DNA of 58,509 nt from Kordiimonas gwangyangensis DSM 19435 = JCM 12864 (GTDB taxonomy: Bacteria; Pseudomonadota; Alphaproteobacteria; Sphingomonadales; Kordiimonadaceae), in assembly GCF_000375545.1 (NCBI RefSeq), contig NZ_AQXF01000004.1:191967-250475 (forward strand), read 5' to 3'. The notes below the pieces were generated by a model. The model was not told the DNA's origin, did no database searches, and saw nothing but the letters and a program-made list of their open reading frames with translations. Shown here piece after piece: positions 33,574 through 42,921 of this stretch; the stretch's first letter is position 1, and each line of letters starts with the position of its first letter. The translations under genes and the position numbers were made by a program.

Positions 33574-34591
33574 TTTTTTGGCTCCTCGCGGCTGCCTGCA
33601 GGATCACGTCCCGGATATGGGGCAAGGTGGCTTCGGCATATTTGCGTTCTATAATCAGGCTCATGTGGTCGGCACCCGGAATGGTCGCCCGCTTGCTGTT
33701 TGTGGACAGGGTTTCCATCTCGGTATGCAGGTCCTTGAGGATGCGGGTGATGCGTTCGGGGTTGATCTCCTCGGGCCAGCCTTCGCCGGACTGCGGCTCA
33801 CCCGCGCTGATGATGGTGAAAGGCATGTCGTCCAAGGTTTTGTTGGCGTCGGCCTGTTTGGCTGCCAGCTCAAAATCGCGAAATTCGGCGAGGAAAGCGG
33901 TGTAGGTTTCGCCCCGCTTGCCAAGGTAAGTCAGCTGATCCTGAATTTCCTGCGGGTATTCGGCGATGGGCGTGTGTTCGACACCCTGTTCAAGCGGGTT
34001 GAAAAGTTCCACGTAGCCGGTCGCGATCAACAGGCGTAGGGGTTTGAGTTGCGCCTCAAGGCCCGGCAGGAACTTGGCGTTGTCGATGCCCATGGCTTCG
34101 CCCTGTCGCGGGTGGCTGGGGTCCAGCAGCACAAGGCCGCTGACATCGCCCGGATAGCGTTCGATATAGTCGCGGTTATAAAGCCCGGCGATGGAATGGC
34201 CGACAAAGACGAAGGGTTTCTCCACCCCTGCCTTCTCAATGAGCGTGTGCAGCGCTTCGTTGATGTGTTTGGCGTCGCGCGGTAGGCCGCTTTCTTCGCT
34301 CCAGCCGATGCCGGGACGGTCGTAGGAGCAGACGCGGGTGGTACCTTCAAGGCCAGCCTGTATCCAATGGAAAAGCGGCGAGGCCTCGCCTGATCCGGTC
34401 TCTATAACAGCGGTGGGAAGACCCTTGTCCGCACCTGTGCAATGGATGTGCAGGCTGTAGCCGCCAACGTCGATCATCTCGCCGGGCGGCGGAATGTCGG
34501 GTGCGGTCAGTTTGAGGGCTGCGCCAAGCAAAATAGGGGTGGTGATGACAGCGCCAACTGTCCAGCAAACGATTTTCAGTGCTTTTTTCAT
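33566..34591 (-). CDS. Alpha/beta hydrolase with N-terminal membrane anchor
   Basis: 341 residues from the ATG at 34591 (AGGAAGA seven bases upstream); a longer frame has no good RBS. Residues 1-25 (MKKALKIVCWTVGAVITTPI) are a signal anchor. The hydrolase core carries AVIETGSGEASPLFHW, the nucleophile elbow FVFVGHSIAGLYNRDYIE, and the C-terminal His in IPGADHMSL. It lies between the TonB receptor (195 bases upstream) and the serine hydrolase (8-base overlap), so all three are likely one transcript. It may hydrolyse an ester in the ligand taken up by the receptor. Confidence 0.85.
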   Translation of the reverse strand: MKKALKIVCWTVGAVITTPILLGAALKLTAPDIPPPGEMIDVGGYSLHIHCTGADKGLPTAVIETGSGEASPLFHWIQAGLEGTTRVCSYDRPGIGWSEESGLPRDAKHINEALHTLIEKAGVEKPFVFVGHSIAGLYNRDYIERYPGDVSGLVLLDPSHPRQGEAMGIDNAKFLPGLEAQLKPLRLLIATGYVELFNPLEQGVEHTPIAEYPQEIQDQLTYLGKRGETYTAFLAEFRDFELAAKQADANKTLDDMPFTIISAGEPQSGEGWPEEINPERITRILKDLHTEMETLSTNSKRATIPGADHMSLIIERKYAEATLPHIRDVILQAAARSQKND

Positions 34592-34657
34592 GTTTATCTT
34601 CCTGTCGGGGTGGAGGTGACGTTCCCCTGTGGGATAGAGAACGCCACCTCCGGGCAA

Positions 34658-34682
34658 GGCTATCCACGTGGAATGGATAGCC
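34658..34682 (-). other. Stem-loop upstream of the hydrolase gene
   Basis: GGCTATCCA (34658-34666) and TGGATAGCC (34674-34682) form a perfect 9-bp stem. A second stem, GAGGCGCG (34717-34724) with CGCGCCTC (34747-34754), lies closer to the TonB receptor. Both are in the receptor-hydrolase gap and may set unequal expression or act as a partial terminator. Confidence 0.55.
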
Positions 34683-34786
34683 AGCGGGATCTACCTATCT
34701 GGAAGGCTGGGGATAGGAGGCGCGACCCAAGGAGTCGGAGCGGTGCCGCGCCTCTCCCCTAACTGCCCAGGGGGGCTGGAAGTGCG

Positions 34787-37339
34787 CTAGAAGCTTACGG
34801 AGAGAACGGCGCCAATGGTGCGTGGCCGCGCGGGCACGCCCGTAGGAACGCCGACAATCTTGTCGTAACTTGCCGTGGTGTAGACCACCTCATCGAGGAG
34901 GTTGGTGACATAGACACTCAGCGCATAGTTTTCACCAAAGGTGACACCTGCGTTCATGTCGACAAGGAAATATTCTTCGCCCGGGAAGTTGAAGGACGGC
35001 GAGGCCGCGTCGCCGTTGTCGAACGCGCCCTTCTGGCCACTTGAGTATCGGAAGCCGCCGCCCACATGGGCCATGGTGTCGCCCGAGAGCACAAAGTCAT
35101 ACCGTGCGTTCATGGACGCCACCCATTTGGCGAGACCCGGCACATACTGGTCCTTGAGGCCGAAGATCACGGGCTCGTCCTCATCCAGCTTGCTGTCGGT
35201 ATAAGCGAGGGCCGAGATGATGCTGAGGCCCTCAAGCGGCTTCAGGGTCAAGGTCCCCTCAAAGCCTTTTGCGGTCAGGCCGTGGTCGGCGTTGCCGATG
35301 TAGGACGCGCCGAAGATAGGCACAAGGGTCTGGAACTTGGACCAGTCGATGTACCAGAGGGCTACGTCATAGGCGACCTTGCCTTCCGCCGCATAACCCT
35401 TGGCGCCCACTTCATAGGACCAGAGGCTGTCGGACGAGACATCAAGCGATGCAATCGGCGCGCCCGGCGGGTTTGTACGCGCGGGGCGGAAGCCACTTGC
35501 CACGCGGCTATAAAGCGATAGGGTTTCACTTGGGCGGTAGCTGAGCGCGAAGGACCATGTGTCCGCCGTGTCTTTCACTTCTGCTTCAAGTGCGCCGCCC
35601 GCACCCACAAGAGCCGGGTGGCCGGTGACCACCGTATCAAGGCCCACCGTCTGACGGCTGATGCGGCCACCCACAGTGATATCAAGGTCTGGCGTGATGT
35701 AATATTTGACGTTCGCGAACGCGGCATATTCCTCATACGAATCCACGGTTGTGCTGTCGAACACCAGCCACTCTGACGGCGTGGCAATGCCAAGCGCCTG
35801 CGTGGGCGCATCCTCATCGGTGAAATAAAGACCAACAAGCCATTCGATGCTGTCGCTCATCTCGGAGGTCAGGCGCAGTTCCTGCACGGTCTTCTCGTAC
35901 CCTGTCGTGGTGCGGGTGGGGAAGCCGGTGTCAGTCCCTGTGGGGTGGCCATCAAGGCTATTGATAAAGGCCATCACGCCGGGGCTGTTCTGGTCCACCA
36001 GGAAAAGTTTGGGGCTGTCCATATAGGCGGTGACAGACGTCAGCGTTGCCCAGTCGAACTGATAGTTGATGGTGGCGCTTAGAAGGTCGGTCTTGATGGT
36101 TTGCACATCGTCCGGGTTGCCGGTGGTGCGGTAGTTGCCGAGCGTGGCGTTATAGCCCGCGTCAAGGTAGGAGAAACCGGAGCCCGCCCATTCGGTCGAC
36201 TGCCGGGTATAGTTCACGCGCACGTCAAAGCGGTCAGATGCCGCCCAGTAAAGGTCCGCCGCATAACCGTAGCGCTCATATGTGTCACCGTTTTTGGCGA
36301 GGAGCGATCCGCTTGCAGGGTCGATGTAATCAAACAGGCCAGCATCATCCTGATAGAAGCCCGAGAGGGTAATGCCCAGCTTGCCGTTCACGATGGGCGT
36401 GCTGATACGGCCGCTATAGATCTGGTTGAAGCCGCCGTGTTTGGTGGATGACAGGTTGGCAGACGCGTCACCGCGAAATTCTTCGAGGGCCGGTTTGCGG
36501 GTGACATATTTGATCGCGCCACCGAGCGAGGTGGAACCGTAAAGGTTGCCTTGCGGGCCCTTCAGCACCTCGATCCGCTCCACATCAAGAAGCGAGGCGT
36601 CGATAAAAAACTCGGCGCTCAGGTTCGAGTTGACCGGCACATCATCAATATAGACCCCAACAACGGGCGAGTGGGAGAACTGGCCCACGCCGCGTGCGGT
36701 CAGCGTGCCAAGGCCGGGGGGCGCACCTTCGCTTGCGGTGCTGAGGCCCGGTGTATAGGCCAGCATGTCGGCCAGCGTGACAAGGCCGCGGCCCTTGAAT
36801 TCATCGGGCTTCACAACCGAGATGGCAAGCGGTACGTCCTGCAGGTTCTGCTCACGACGGTTCGCGGTTACCACAATGTCCTCGAGCACATAATCGGCTT
36901 CCGGGGCGCTGGTGTCATCCAGTGGCGCCTGCACATTGGCGGCATAATCCTCGCCATAGGATATGACGGTATAGCCTGAGCCGGGCTGCTGGTATTCCGC
37001 CACCGTGCGCTTGTAGTTGGCGTCACCTGTGCCGCGCGGGCGAATGACATAGGTGGTGTCGTCAACCTTCTGGTAGGCGAGATCGGTACCCTCAAGCAGC
37101 TCCTTCAGCACAGCGATGGAATTGAGGCGGCCAGAAACACGCCCCGCCATAATGCCTTCAAGCTGCGCGGGTGCGTATATCAGCTGGATTTGTGTAATGT
37201 CAGAAAGCTGCGCCAGCGCTTCGGTAAGCTGCTGGGCCTCGATGGTGATATTATAGAGCTTCGCATCCCCCGCGAACGCAGGCGTCGCCGCGCTTACCAT
37301 GAGTGCAACAAGTGCCGTGGAAGTTTTCAAACCGAACAT
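34787..37339 (-). CDS. TonB-dependent receptor with STN signalling domain
   Basis: 850 residues. After the signal peptide, residues about 25-100 are a secretin/TonB N-terminal (STN) domain (ITIEAQQLTEALAQLSDITQ, GRVSGRLNSIAVLKELLEGT). This is the part that touches a FecR-type anti-sigma factor. Then come a TonB box (EDIVVTANRREQNLQDVP), a plug ([20 protein letters not shown]) and a barrel ending in IGAVLSVSF. This makes it a transducing receptor, FecA-like. It faces the divergent sigma and FecR genes. The ligand is unknown; iron chelate is the classical case, but the downstream hydrolases suggest an ester- or peptide-containing ligand. Confidence 0.93.
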   Translation of the reverse strand: MFGLKTSTALVALMVSAATPAFAGDAKLYNITIEAQQLTEALAQLSDITQIQLIYAPAQLEGIMAGRVSGRLNSIAVLKELLEGTDLAYQKVDDTTYVIRPRGTGDANYKRTVAEYQQPGSGYTVISYGEDYAANVQAPLDDTSAPEADYVLEDIVVTANRREQNLQDVPLAISVVKPDEFKGRGLVTLADMLAYTPGLSTASEGAPPGLGTLTARGVGQFSHSPVVGVYIDDVPVNSNLSAEFFIDASLLDVERIEVLKGPQGNLYGSTSLGGAIKYVTRKPALEEFRGDASANLSSTKHGGFNQIYSGRISTPIVNGKLGITLSGFYQDDAGLFDYIDPASGSLLAKNGDTYERYGYAADLYWAASDRFDVRVNYTRQSTEWAGSGFSYLDAGYNATLGNYRTTGNPDDVQTIKTDLLSATINYQFDWATLTSVTAYMDSPKLFLVDQNSPGVMAFINSLDGHPTGTDTGFPTRTTTGYEKTVQELRLTSEMSDSIEWLVGLYFTDEDAPTQALGIATPSEWLVFDSTTVDSYEEYAAFANVKYYITPDLDITVGGRISRQTVGLDTVVTGHPALVGAGGALEAEVKDTADTWSFALSYRPSETLSLYSRVASGFRPARTNPPGAPIASLDVSSDSLWSYEVGAKGYAAEGKVAYDVALWYIDWSKFQTLVPIFGASYIGNADHGLTAKGFEGTLTLKPLEGLSIISALAYTDSKLDEDEPVIFGLKDQYVPGLAKWVASMNARYDFVLSGDTMAHVGGGFRYSSGQKGAFDNGDAASPSFNFPGEEYFLVDMNAGVTFGENYALSVYVTNLLDEVVYTTASYDKIVGVPTGVPARPRTIGAVLSVSF

Positions 37340-37498
37340 CTCATGTTCCCCTTTGTGGTTTCCTCAAAGGTTCCGCAATTTGCTTATGACACCTGGCCTT
37401 GTCCCCCAAAGATGCGGCGCAGTTTCGATATGCTCAAAAGGTGCCGCGGGGCCGGATGCAATTTTCGTAGAACCTGAGCGTGAAACACAGGGCGCTCG

Positions 37499-37599
37499 GA
37501 AATCCCCTATCTGATTTTGTAAAAAACCGGACAAAAAGTCCAAAAAAAGCATATGCTTATAAAAATCACAAAAAAATCGCTGCACGACTAGGGGATTTC
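37499..37599. promoter_or_regulatory. Inverted repeat pair in the divergent sigma/receptor control region
   Basis: GAAATCCCCTA (37499-37509) and its exact reverse complement TAGGGGATTTC (37589-37599) face each other across 79 bases between the divergent receptor and sigma genes. GGAAAT at 37498 recalls the -35 of FecI-type promoters. One site per direction would let the sigma factor serve both operons. Confidence 0.5.
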
Positions 37600-37679
37600 T
37601 GAAGTTGGGGTGTCTTCGGACTGGTGAACCATTTTTTGGGGCCGGCCCCCACCTTGAAACTGAATGACGGTCAACGGGC

Positions 37680-38267
37680 ATGACGATCAAATCGCTATTT
37701 GAAGCGCAGTACAGGAAATACGCCCCGGAGGTGCAGAATTTCATTGCCCGCTATGTGGGCAATTATTCCACCGCCGAAGACCTGACCCATGAAGTGTTCA
37801 TCAATTCCTTCAAGGCCACGCGGGAAAAAGAGCTGGAGAACCCGCGCGCCTACCTGTTCGCCGCGGCGCGCAACCATCTGATCAACCACTTTCGCAACCG
37901 GACCAACCGGCGCTCGGACGTCACGGTGGAATTTGATGAAATGGTCCACGCCGGTGACATGCGCGCCGAGGACAAGCGCCTTGAGGCCCGCGATGACCTG
38001 CAGCAGGTGCTGAAGGCCATCCGCACCTTGCCGCCCCGTGCACAGCAGGCGTTCCTGCTGAACAGGGTGCATCAGCTGAGTTACGGCGAGGTGGGCAAAC
38101 GCATGGGCATTTCCCCGCGCACGGTTGAAAACCATGTTGCCAAGGCCTTGCTGGTGTGTGCCCGCCAATTGGCTGCCAGCACCGAAAACACCACCACGAT
38201 AGCAGACAATATTACCGACCTCGCCGCGCACCGCGACAGGCTGAGATCGCAGGCAATGGACCGCTGA
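37680..38267 (+). CDS. FecI-like ECF sigma factor
   Basis: 195 residues. Region 2 is SLFEAQYRKYAPEVQNFIAR with AEDLTHEVFINSFKA and NPRAYLFAAARNHLINHFR; region 4 is LPPRAQQAFLLNRVHQLSYG with GKRMGISPRTVENHVAKAL as the helix-turn-helix. The linker is short, as in FecI-type (ECF05-10) factors. Only two bases separate it from the fecR-like gene, so they are co-transcribed. It should direct transcription of the divergent receptor operon when the ligand binds. Confidence 0.93.
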   Translation: MTIKSLFEAQYRKYAPEVQNFIARYVGNYSTAEDLTHEVFINSFKATREKELENPRAYLFAAARNHLINHFRNRTNRRSDVTVEFDEMVHAGDMRAEDKRLEARDDLQQVLKAIRTLPPRAQQAFLLNRVHQLSYGEVGKRMGISPRTVENHVAKALLVCARQLAASTENTTTIADNITDLAAHRDRLRSQAMDR

Positions 38268-38269
38268 CA

Positions 38270-39376
38270 ATGAGTAAAAGCGACTTGGAAAAATTTGATG
38301 ACCTGACGGCAGAAGCCGCCACCTGGCGCGCGCGTGAACGTGCCGGCGACATGATAAGCCGGGAACGTGCCGAGCTTGAAGCACGGCTGGCAAGCGACAC
38401 TGCTTTTGCTGACGCCTACCTTGGCGTATTGCGCGCCGATGATGCACTGGACGCTTTTCAAGGTGCAGCGGGCGCCGACCTGCTGGCGTCGCTTGATCCC
38501 GAGCTTGCGCGCGATATCGGGCATGCTGGCCTCATTCCGTCACCGCCGCGACCGTGGTGGCAACCCAGCCGCCGCGGCATGGGCTGGATGAGTACCGTTG
38601 CGGCGTCTTTCCTGCTGCTGGCTGTCGCGTCGTTGTCGCTTTTTGACCGTGGGCCGATGTCGACCATGTATGAAACGTCGGTCGGCGAAAGCCGCACGAT
38701 CATGCTCAAGGACGGCTCTGTCATCACGCTCAATACTGACACACGCCTTTCGGTCGCGTTGGCGTCACAGGAACGGCGCATTTTGCTTGAGCGCGGCGAA
38801 GCCTATTTTGATGTCGCCAAAGACAAAGCCCGGCCATTTGTTGTGGTGGTGGGTGATGAGATAGTGCGCGCTGTGGGCACCGAGTTCAATATTCGTCGCC
38901 GGTCCGATATCACCAATGTCATGGTCACGGAAGGTGTGGTCGAGGTGAAGAAAAACCTACCGGACGCCACACAGGGCGACACGTCGCGCCCGCTGCCCGT
39001 GCCGGTGTCCCTCAAGGTGGGGGATGACCTGACGGTGGATCATGAAGGCGTGCGCACCAATACGCTCAGCGCGGAAGAACTGGCACAGCGCACCTCGTGG
39101 CGGCGTGGCATGCTGCATTTCAAGGCCAAGCGCCTTGATGCCGTGGTGCAGGAGATCCAGTATTATCTCGACAAGGAAATCATCATTGCGAGCGACGATG
39201 TGGCCGACCTGATGGTGGGCGGTTCCATCAACACACAGAATGTCGCGTCCTTCCTTAAGGGGCTTGAACTCAATTTCCCGGTTACCGTTATTGAGCGCGA
39301 CAGTGTTATCATCATAAGCTACCGCGAACGGCGGGATGCGGGAGCAACGGCCTCAGGCCTCGCCATCATCCTCTGA
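38270..39376 (+). CDS. FecR-like anti-sigma regulator
   Basis: 368 residues from the ATG at 38270 (the open frame extends upstream but inside the sigma gene). The N-terminal cytoplasmic anti-sigma segment (LEKFDDLTAEAATWRARERA) is followed by a single membrane span (STVAASFLLLAVASLSLF) and the periplasmic FecR domain (TSVGESRTIMLKDGSVITLN, RILLERGEAYFDVAKDKARP, VGTEFNIRRR). A C-terminal STN-like module (RLDAVVQEIQYYLDKEIIIA) is the surface likely to meet the receptor's STN domain. Together with the sigma factor and divergent receptor this completes a surface-signalling trio. Confidence 0.92.
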   Translation: MSKSDLEKFDDLTAEAATWRARERAGDMISRERAELEARLASDTAFADAYLGVLRADDALDAFQGAAGADLLASLDPELARDIGHAGLIPSPPRPWWQPSRRGMGWMSTVAASFLLLAVASLSLFDRGPMSTMYETSVGESRTIMLKDGSVITLNTDTRLSVALASQERRILLERGEAYFDVAKDKARPFVVVVGDEIVRAVGTEFNIRRRSDITNVMVTEGVVEVKKNLPDATQGDTSRPLPVPVSLKVGDDLTVDHEGVRTNTLSAEELAQRTSWRRGMLHFKAKRLDAVVQEIQYYLDKEIIIASDDVADLMVGGSINTQNVASFLKGLELNFPVTVIERDSVIIISYRERRDAGATASGLAIIL

Positions 39377-39430
39377 CCTCGGCATGATATGGCGGACGGC
39401 AGGCTGAACAGGGCATAGGGGCAGCAAGAG

Positions 39431-40153
39431 TTGAAAAGCAGGTTTGTGCACATCGCCGTCTTGAGCGCCAGCTTGCTGATCTCTTTCCCGTCCTTCATGG
39501 CAAGTCCGGCTATCGCGTTTGAGGGCAAAACATGGTCCGCCAGTAAAATCGAGAAAGTGCGCAAGCGCGCGACCATCGCGGCGGACAAGAAAAAATGGTC
39601 CCTCGCCATTCGCTATAACGAGCAGGTCCTGGCGGTGCTCAGGAGCCGCGCCATGCAGGACAGCGCACCCTATATCCAAGCTCTGATACTGGGCGCTGAC
39701 TATTACGCACAGGCAGGCCGCGTCATGGAAGCGGATGCGCGCGCGGCGGAAGCATATGCCCGTGCCGAGGCCAATTTGCCGGGCGCGCATGAGATCACCC
39801 GTGCCGCCCGTGCGGCGCATTATCGGCAACTGATAGCACGGCAGGATTACAGCGCAGCGCTGGCACTTGTTGAAGAAGCAGTCGCGGCGCTTGGTGTCAC
39901 CGTAGATGACGACTACCGCCGCCACCGTTACCTCAAACACCTTTATTCCCTATATGGGCTGACCGGGCAGTTGGCGCGTGAGGCGGAAACCATTGAGGCT
40001 TTCCTGCGTCTGGACCGACAGTTATACGGCAACACCGCAATCGACCACGCCAAGGTACTGCAAAACCTCGCCAACAGCTATTGCCTGCAGGGGAAACTGC
40101 AGGAATTTGAGAACCTGCGACCGAAGCTGTCGGGTGACTTTGTCTGCCCATGA
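39431..40153 (+). CDS. Secreted TPR-like protein downstream of fecR
   Basis: 240 residues from a TTG start (no ATG fits the signal peptide, which ends near ASPAIA). The rest is helical: KVRKRATIAADKKKWSLAIR, EADARAAEAYARAEANL, YSAALALVEEAVAALGVT and DHAKVLQNLANSYCLQGKL. This is a TPR-like solenoid. Paired helices suggest a scaffold in the periplasm. It sits 54 bases after the FecR gene on the same strand and may assist that system. No catalytic residue recognised. The region to 40307 has no gene I can see. Confidence 0.7.
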   Translation: MKSRFVHIAVLSASLLISFPSFMASPAIAFEGKTWSASKIEKVRKRATIAADKKKWSLAIRYNEQVLAVLRSRAMQDSAPYIQALILGADYYAQAGRVMEADARAAEAYARAEANLPGAHEITRAARAAHYRQLIARQDYSAALALVEEAVAALGVTVDDDYRRHRYLKHLYSLYGLTGQLAREAETIEAFLRLDRQLYGNTAIDHAKVLQNLANSYCLQGKLQEFENLRPKLSGDFVCP

Positions 40154-40307
40154 GATACGCTTTTGTGCGCCTTCGGCCAATCGCGGACGTTCGTGGGTAG
40201 CATGATACCTGCACCATGATCTCTTTGCTCGCGATCCTTGCGCGAAATACTTAGGTGGTCACGTCGGCCTAGAACGGGGGAAGAACCGTTTCTGTGTACA
40301 CCCCACA

Positions 40308-42788
40308 TCATTCATAGCGTAATGCCCGGATTGGATTGGTGCGGGCCACTTTTGCGGATTGTACACACACTGTGGCCCAGGCAATAGCCAGCGATAGAGC
40401 GCCGGCCCCGAAGCAGAAGACCCATATGAACCAGGTGTCGATTCGGTAGGGAAAGGTCTCGAGCCAGCGAGACATGGCCCAAACGGCGAGAGGCCATGCA
40501 ATAATGTTGGCCACGAGCACGGGTTTGGAAAACTGCCAGACCAGAAGACGCACGATATCAAGCACGCGCGCGCCCATAACCTTGCGAATGCCGATCTCCC
40601 TTGTGCGTCGCTCTGCGGTGAAAGCCGCGAGACCGTATAAGCCAAGACAGGCGATGATCACCGTAATGGCGGAGAAGGTTGCCAGCACCTTTGATATCGT
40701 GCTTTCGCGGTCAAACTCCGCCGCAATCGTATCCTCGACAAATTCATATTGGAACGGCACTTCCTGGCTGAAGGATCGCCAGATGGTTTCGAGCCGTGCG
40801 ACAACGGCCTGTGCCTCACCGTCATATTTAATGGCAAGCGTGTTATAGCGCGCGGGTGCAAGCAGATAGACCTCGGCCCGGATGGCTCGTTTGGGTGACT
40901 GGAAATAAAAATCAGGGGTGACGCCGATAATTTCCAGCTCGCCATACACTGGCCCGTCTGCATTCACGCCTGTTATGGTCGTAACGCGCTGGCCGATTGC
41001 TTCCTGAGCGGCTGTGAAACCCAGTTTGTGCGCACTGGTTTTGTTGATGACGACGGACCCTGTTGCCCCTTCGGCCGGCATGCCGTCCGACGTGAAGTCC
41101 CGGCTATAGAACCGGCCCGCCAGCATCGGTATCTTGTAGGTGTCCAGATAGTCATGGTCGACCGCCTGGGTGCTGATCAGTACCGTCTGGTCCGACTTGG
41201 CACCAACAAGCTGGAAGGGGTTCAGCCTTTCGTGGATGTCAATCGGGCTATAGTCCGTATACCCTGCCGCGCGGACACCGGGCACCTTCAGGATGGCCTG
41301 TTTGAGCGCTTCCCGGCTGCTGGCAATCTTCCCACTTCCCGTGTTGTTGAGCACCAGCACATTGTCCTTGCTGTATCCTGGGTCCTTGTTGGTGGCGAAC
41401 CAGGTTTGCATATAGACGGTGGCCGTCGCGACAATAAGCGCCGTGGAAATAGTGAACTGAAGCACAACAAGAGCGCTGCGCAGCAGGCGCGAACCACCTC
41501 CCTCGGTTGACCGGTTGGCCCGCAACAGAAGCGCAGGCTTGAAGCCGGAAACTATGAGCGCAGGGTATACACCGGCAATCAGCCCGGTTGCGAACAATAA
41601 CCCCGTAATGAGCAGGAGCGTGGTGCCATCACTATAGGAAAGCGTGAGCTCAAGGTTCAGGAACCGGTTGAAGGCAGGCAGCGAAATTTCCACGAATAGC
41701 AGACCGAACAGCAGGCCGAGGCCAGCGAGTAAAACCGTCTCACCCGCAAACTGGGTCACCAGCTGTGACCGCTTTGCACCCAGCACTTTCCGCAGCACAA
41801 CCTCACGGGCGCGCTGGGTCGACTTGGCGGTCACAAGGTTGATGAAGTTGATGCAGGCAATAAGCAGAACGGCAAGGGCAATGCCGACAAGTATCCGGAC
41901 AGCATCCATATCGCCCGAGGGCTTCATCTCACCGATGCCGACGGGGTGCAGGTGAATATCTGTGATGGGCTGGATGGTTTGGATATAAAAATCCGAGACC
42001 TTGGCATCCGGCCCGGACTTCAGGGAATCAAGCCCGGTCACATGGGTGTTGACCAGGTCCGGCAGGCGGCTGCTGATGGGGGCAAAGTCGCCTGTGCTGG
42101 CCACCTCGATATACAGCTGGTGCTCCCCAAGGTTTCCCCAGGTGTCATACAGGTCTCGTGTTTGCGGGAAATCCGTCAGGTCGAATTTTGCGAGGCCGTT
42201 GAGGGCGAGCGATGTATTGTCCGGCAGGTCCTTGAAAACCGCGCCGATACGGTAGTCCCGGTCAATTTCTGACAATTTGATGTGCAGAACCTGTCCAATC
42301 GGGTCGGCACTGCCGAAATACTTTTCCGCCATTGTTTCGCTGATCGCGAGGCTGGCCTTGTCGTTCAATGTTGCCTGCAGGTCGCCACGCAGCACAGTGA
42401 TGTCAAACATCTGTGCCATTTCAGGGTCTGTCAGGTGGATGTCCTCCGCGAAGGCCTCACCATCGCGGATGATGACCGGGTGGACCGGGATAAAACGGGT
42501 GGCCCGAACGACTCTGCCGGGGAAGTAGGTTTCCACGATCTCTTTCATAGGGCTGGATGCAGAAGCCGCTTCATAAGGTGCGCGACCGGGCAACAGGACC
42601 GTCGTGTTAATCCGGCCGATGCGCTCAGCCTTCTCCCAGAACCTGTCATAGGAAAGCTCGTGTTGCACATAGAGCATGATAAGGATGCAGGCAGCAAACC
42701 CGGTGGCGAGGCCGATGGTGTTGATGGCGCTGTAAAGTTTGTTGCGGATCAGGTTCCTGATCGCGATTTTCATATAGTTCCTGAACAT
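40308..42788 (-). CDS. ABC transporter permease, MacB/FtsX type, with no ATPase nearby
   Basis: 826 residues: N-terminal helix (NYMKIAIRNLIRNKLYSAIN, TIGLATGFAACILIMLYVQH), a periplasmic MacB-like core domain, a first FtsX triplet of helices (MDAVRILVGIALAVLLIACI, then VLRKVLGAKRSQLVTQFAGE), a second periplasmic region and a second FtsX unit ending in YGLAAFTAERRTREIGIRKV and RTNPIRALRYE. This twin-FtsX layout is that of LolC/E- or MacB-like mechanotransmission permeases. The matching ATPase and membrane-fusion genes are not adjacent. The cargo could be a lipoprotein, peptide or signal, unknown from sequence. Confidence 0.9.
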   Translation of the reverse strand: MFRNYMKIAIRNLIRNKLYSAINTIGLATGFAACILIMLYVQHELSYDRFWEKAERIGRINTTVLLPGRAPYEAASASSPMKEIVETYFPGRVVRATRFIPVHPVIIRDGEAFAEDIHLTDPEMAQMFDITVLRGDLQATLNDKASLAISETMAEKYFGSADPIGQVLHIKLSEIDRDYRIGAVFKDLPDNTSLALNGLAKFDLTDFPQTRDLYDTWGNLGEHQLYIEVASTGDFAPISSRLPDLVNTHVTGLDSLKSGPDAKVSDFYIQTIQPITDIHLHPVGIGEMKPSGDMDAVRILVGIALAVLLIACINFINLVTAKSTQRAREVVLRKVLGAKRSQLVTQFAGETVLLAGLGLLFGLLFVEISLPAFNRFLNLELTLSYSDGTTLLLITGLLFATGLIAGVYPALIVSGFKPALLLRANRSTEGGGSRLLRSALVVLQFTISTALIVATATVYMQTWFATNKDPGYSKDNVLVLNNTGSGKIASSREALKQAILKVPGVRAAGYTDYSPIDIHERLNPFQLVGAKSDQTVLISTQAVDHDYLDTYKIPMLAGRFYSRDFTSDGMPAEGATGSVVINKTSAHKLGFTAAQEAIGQRVTTITGVNADGPVYGELEIIGVTPDFYFQSPKRAIRAEVYLLAPARYNTLAIKYDGEAQAVVARLETIWRSFSQEVPFQYEFVEDTIAAEFDRESTISKVLATFSAITVIIACLGLYGLAAFTAERRTREIGIRKVMGARVLDIVRLLVWQFSKPVLVANIIAWPLAVWAMSRWLETFPYRIDTWFIWVFCFGAGALSLAIAWATVCVQSAKVARTNPIRALRYE

Positions 42789-42921
42789 TGACTACCCTTC
42801 CCATGGGCTTGTGCCGGTACACTACAGGGCATGGTGAGCAGGACATGCGGCGCCGGGCCTTTTAAGGTGGCCAGGCGACACATCCTCGCGTTGTGGCCGG
42901 GCGTTTACGCCCAGCACCCGG

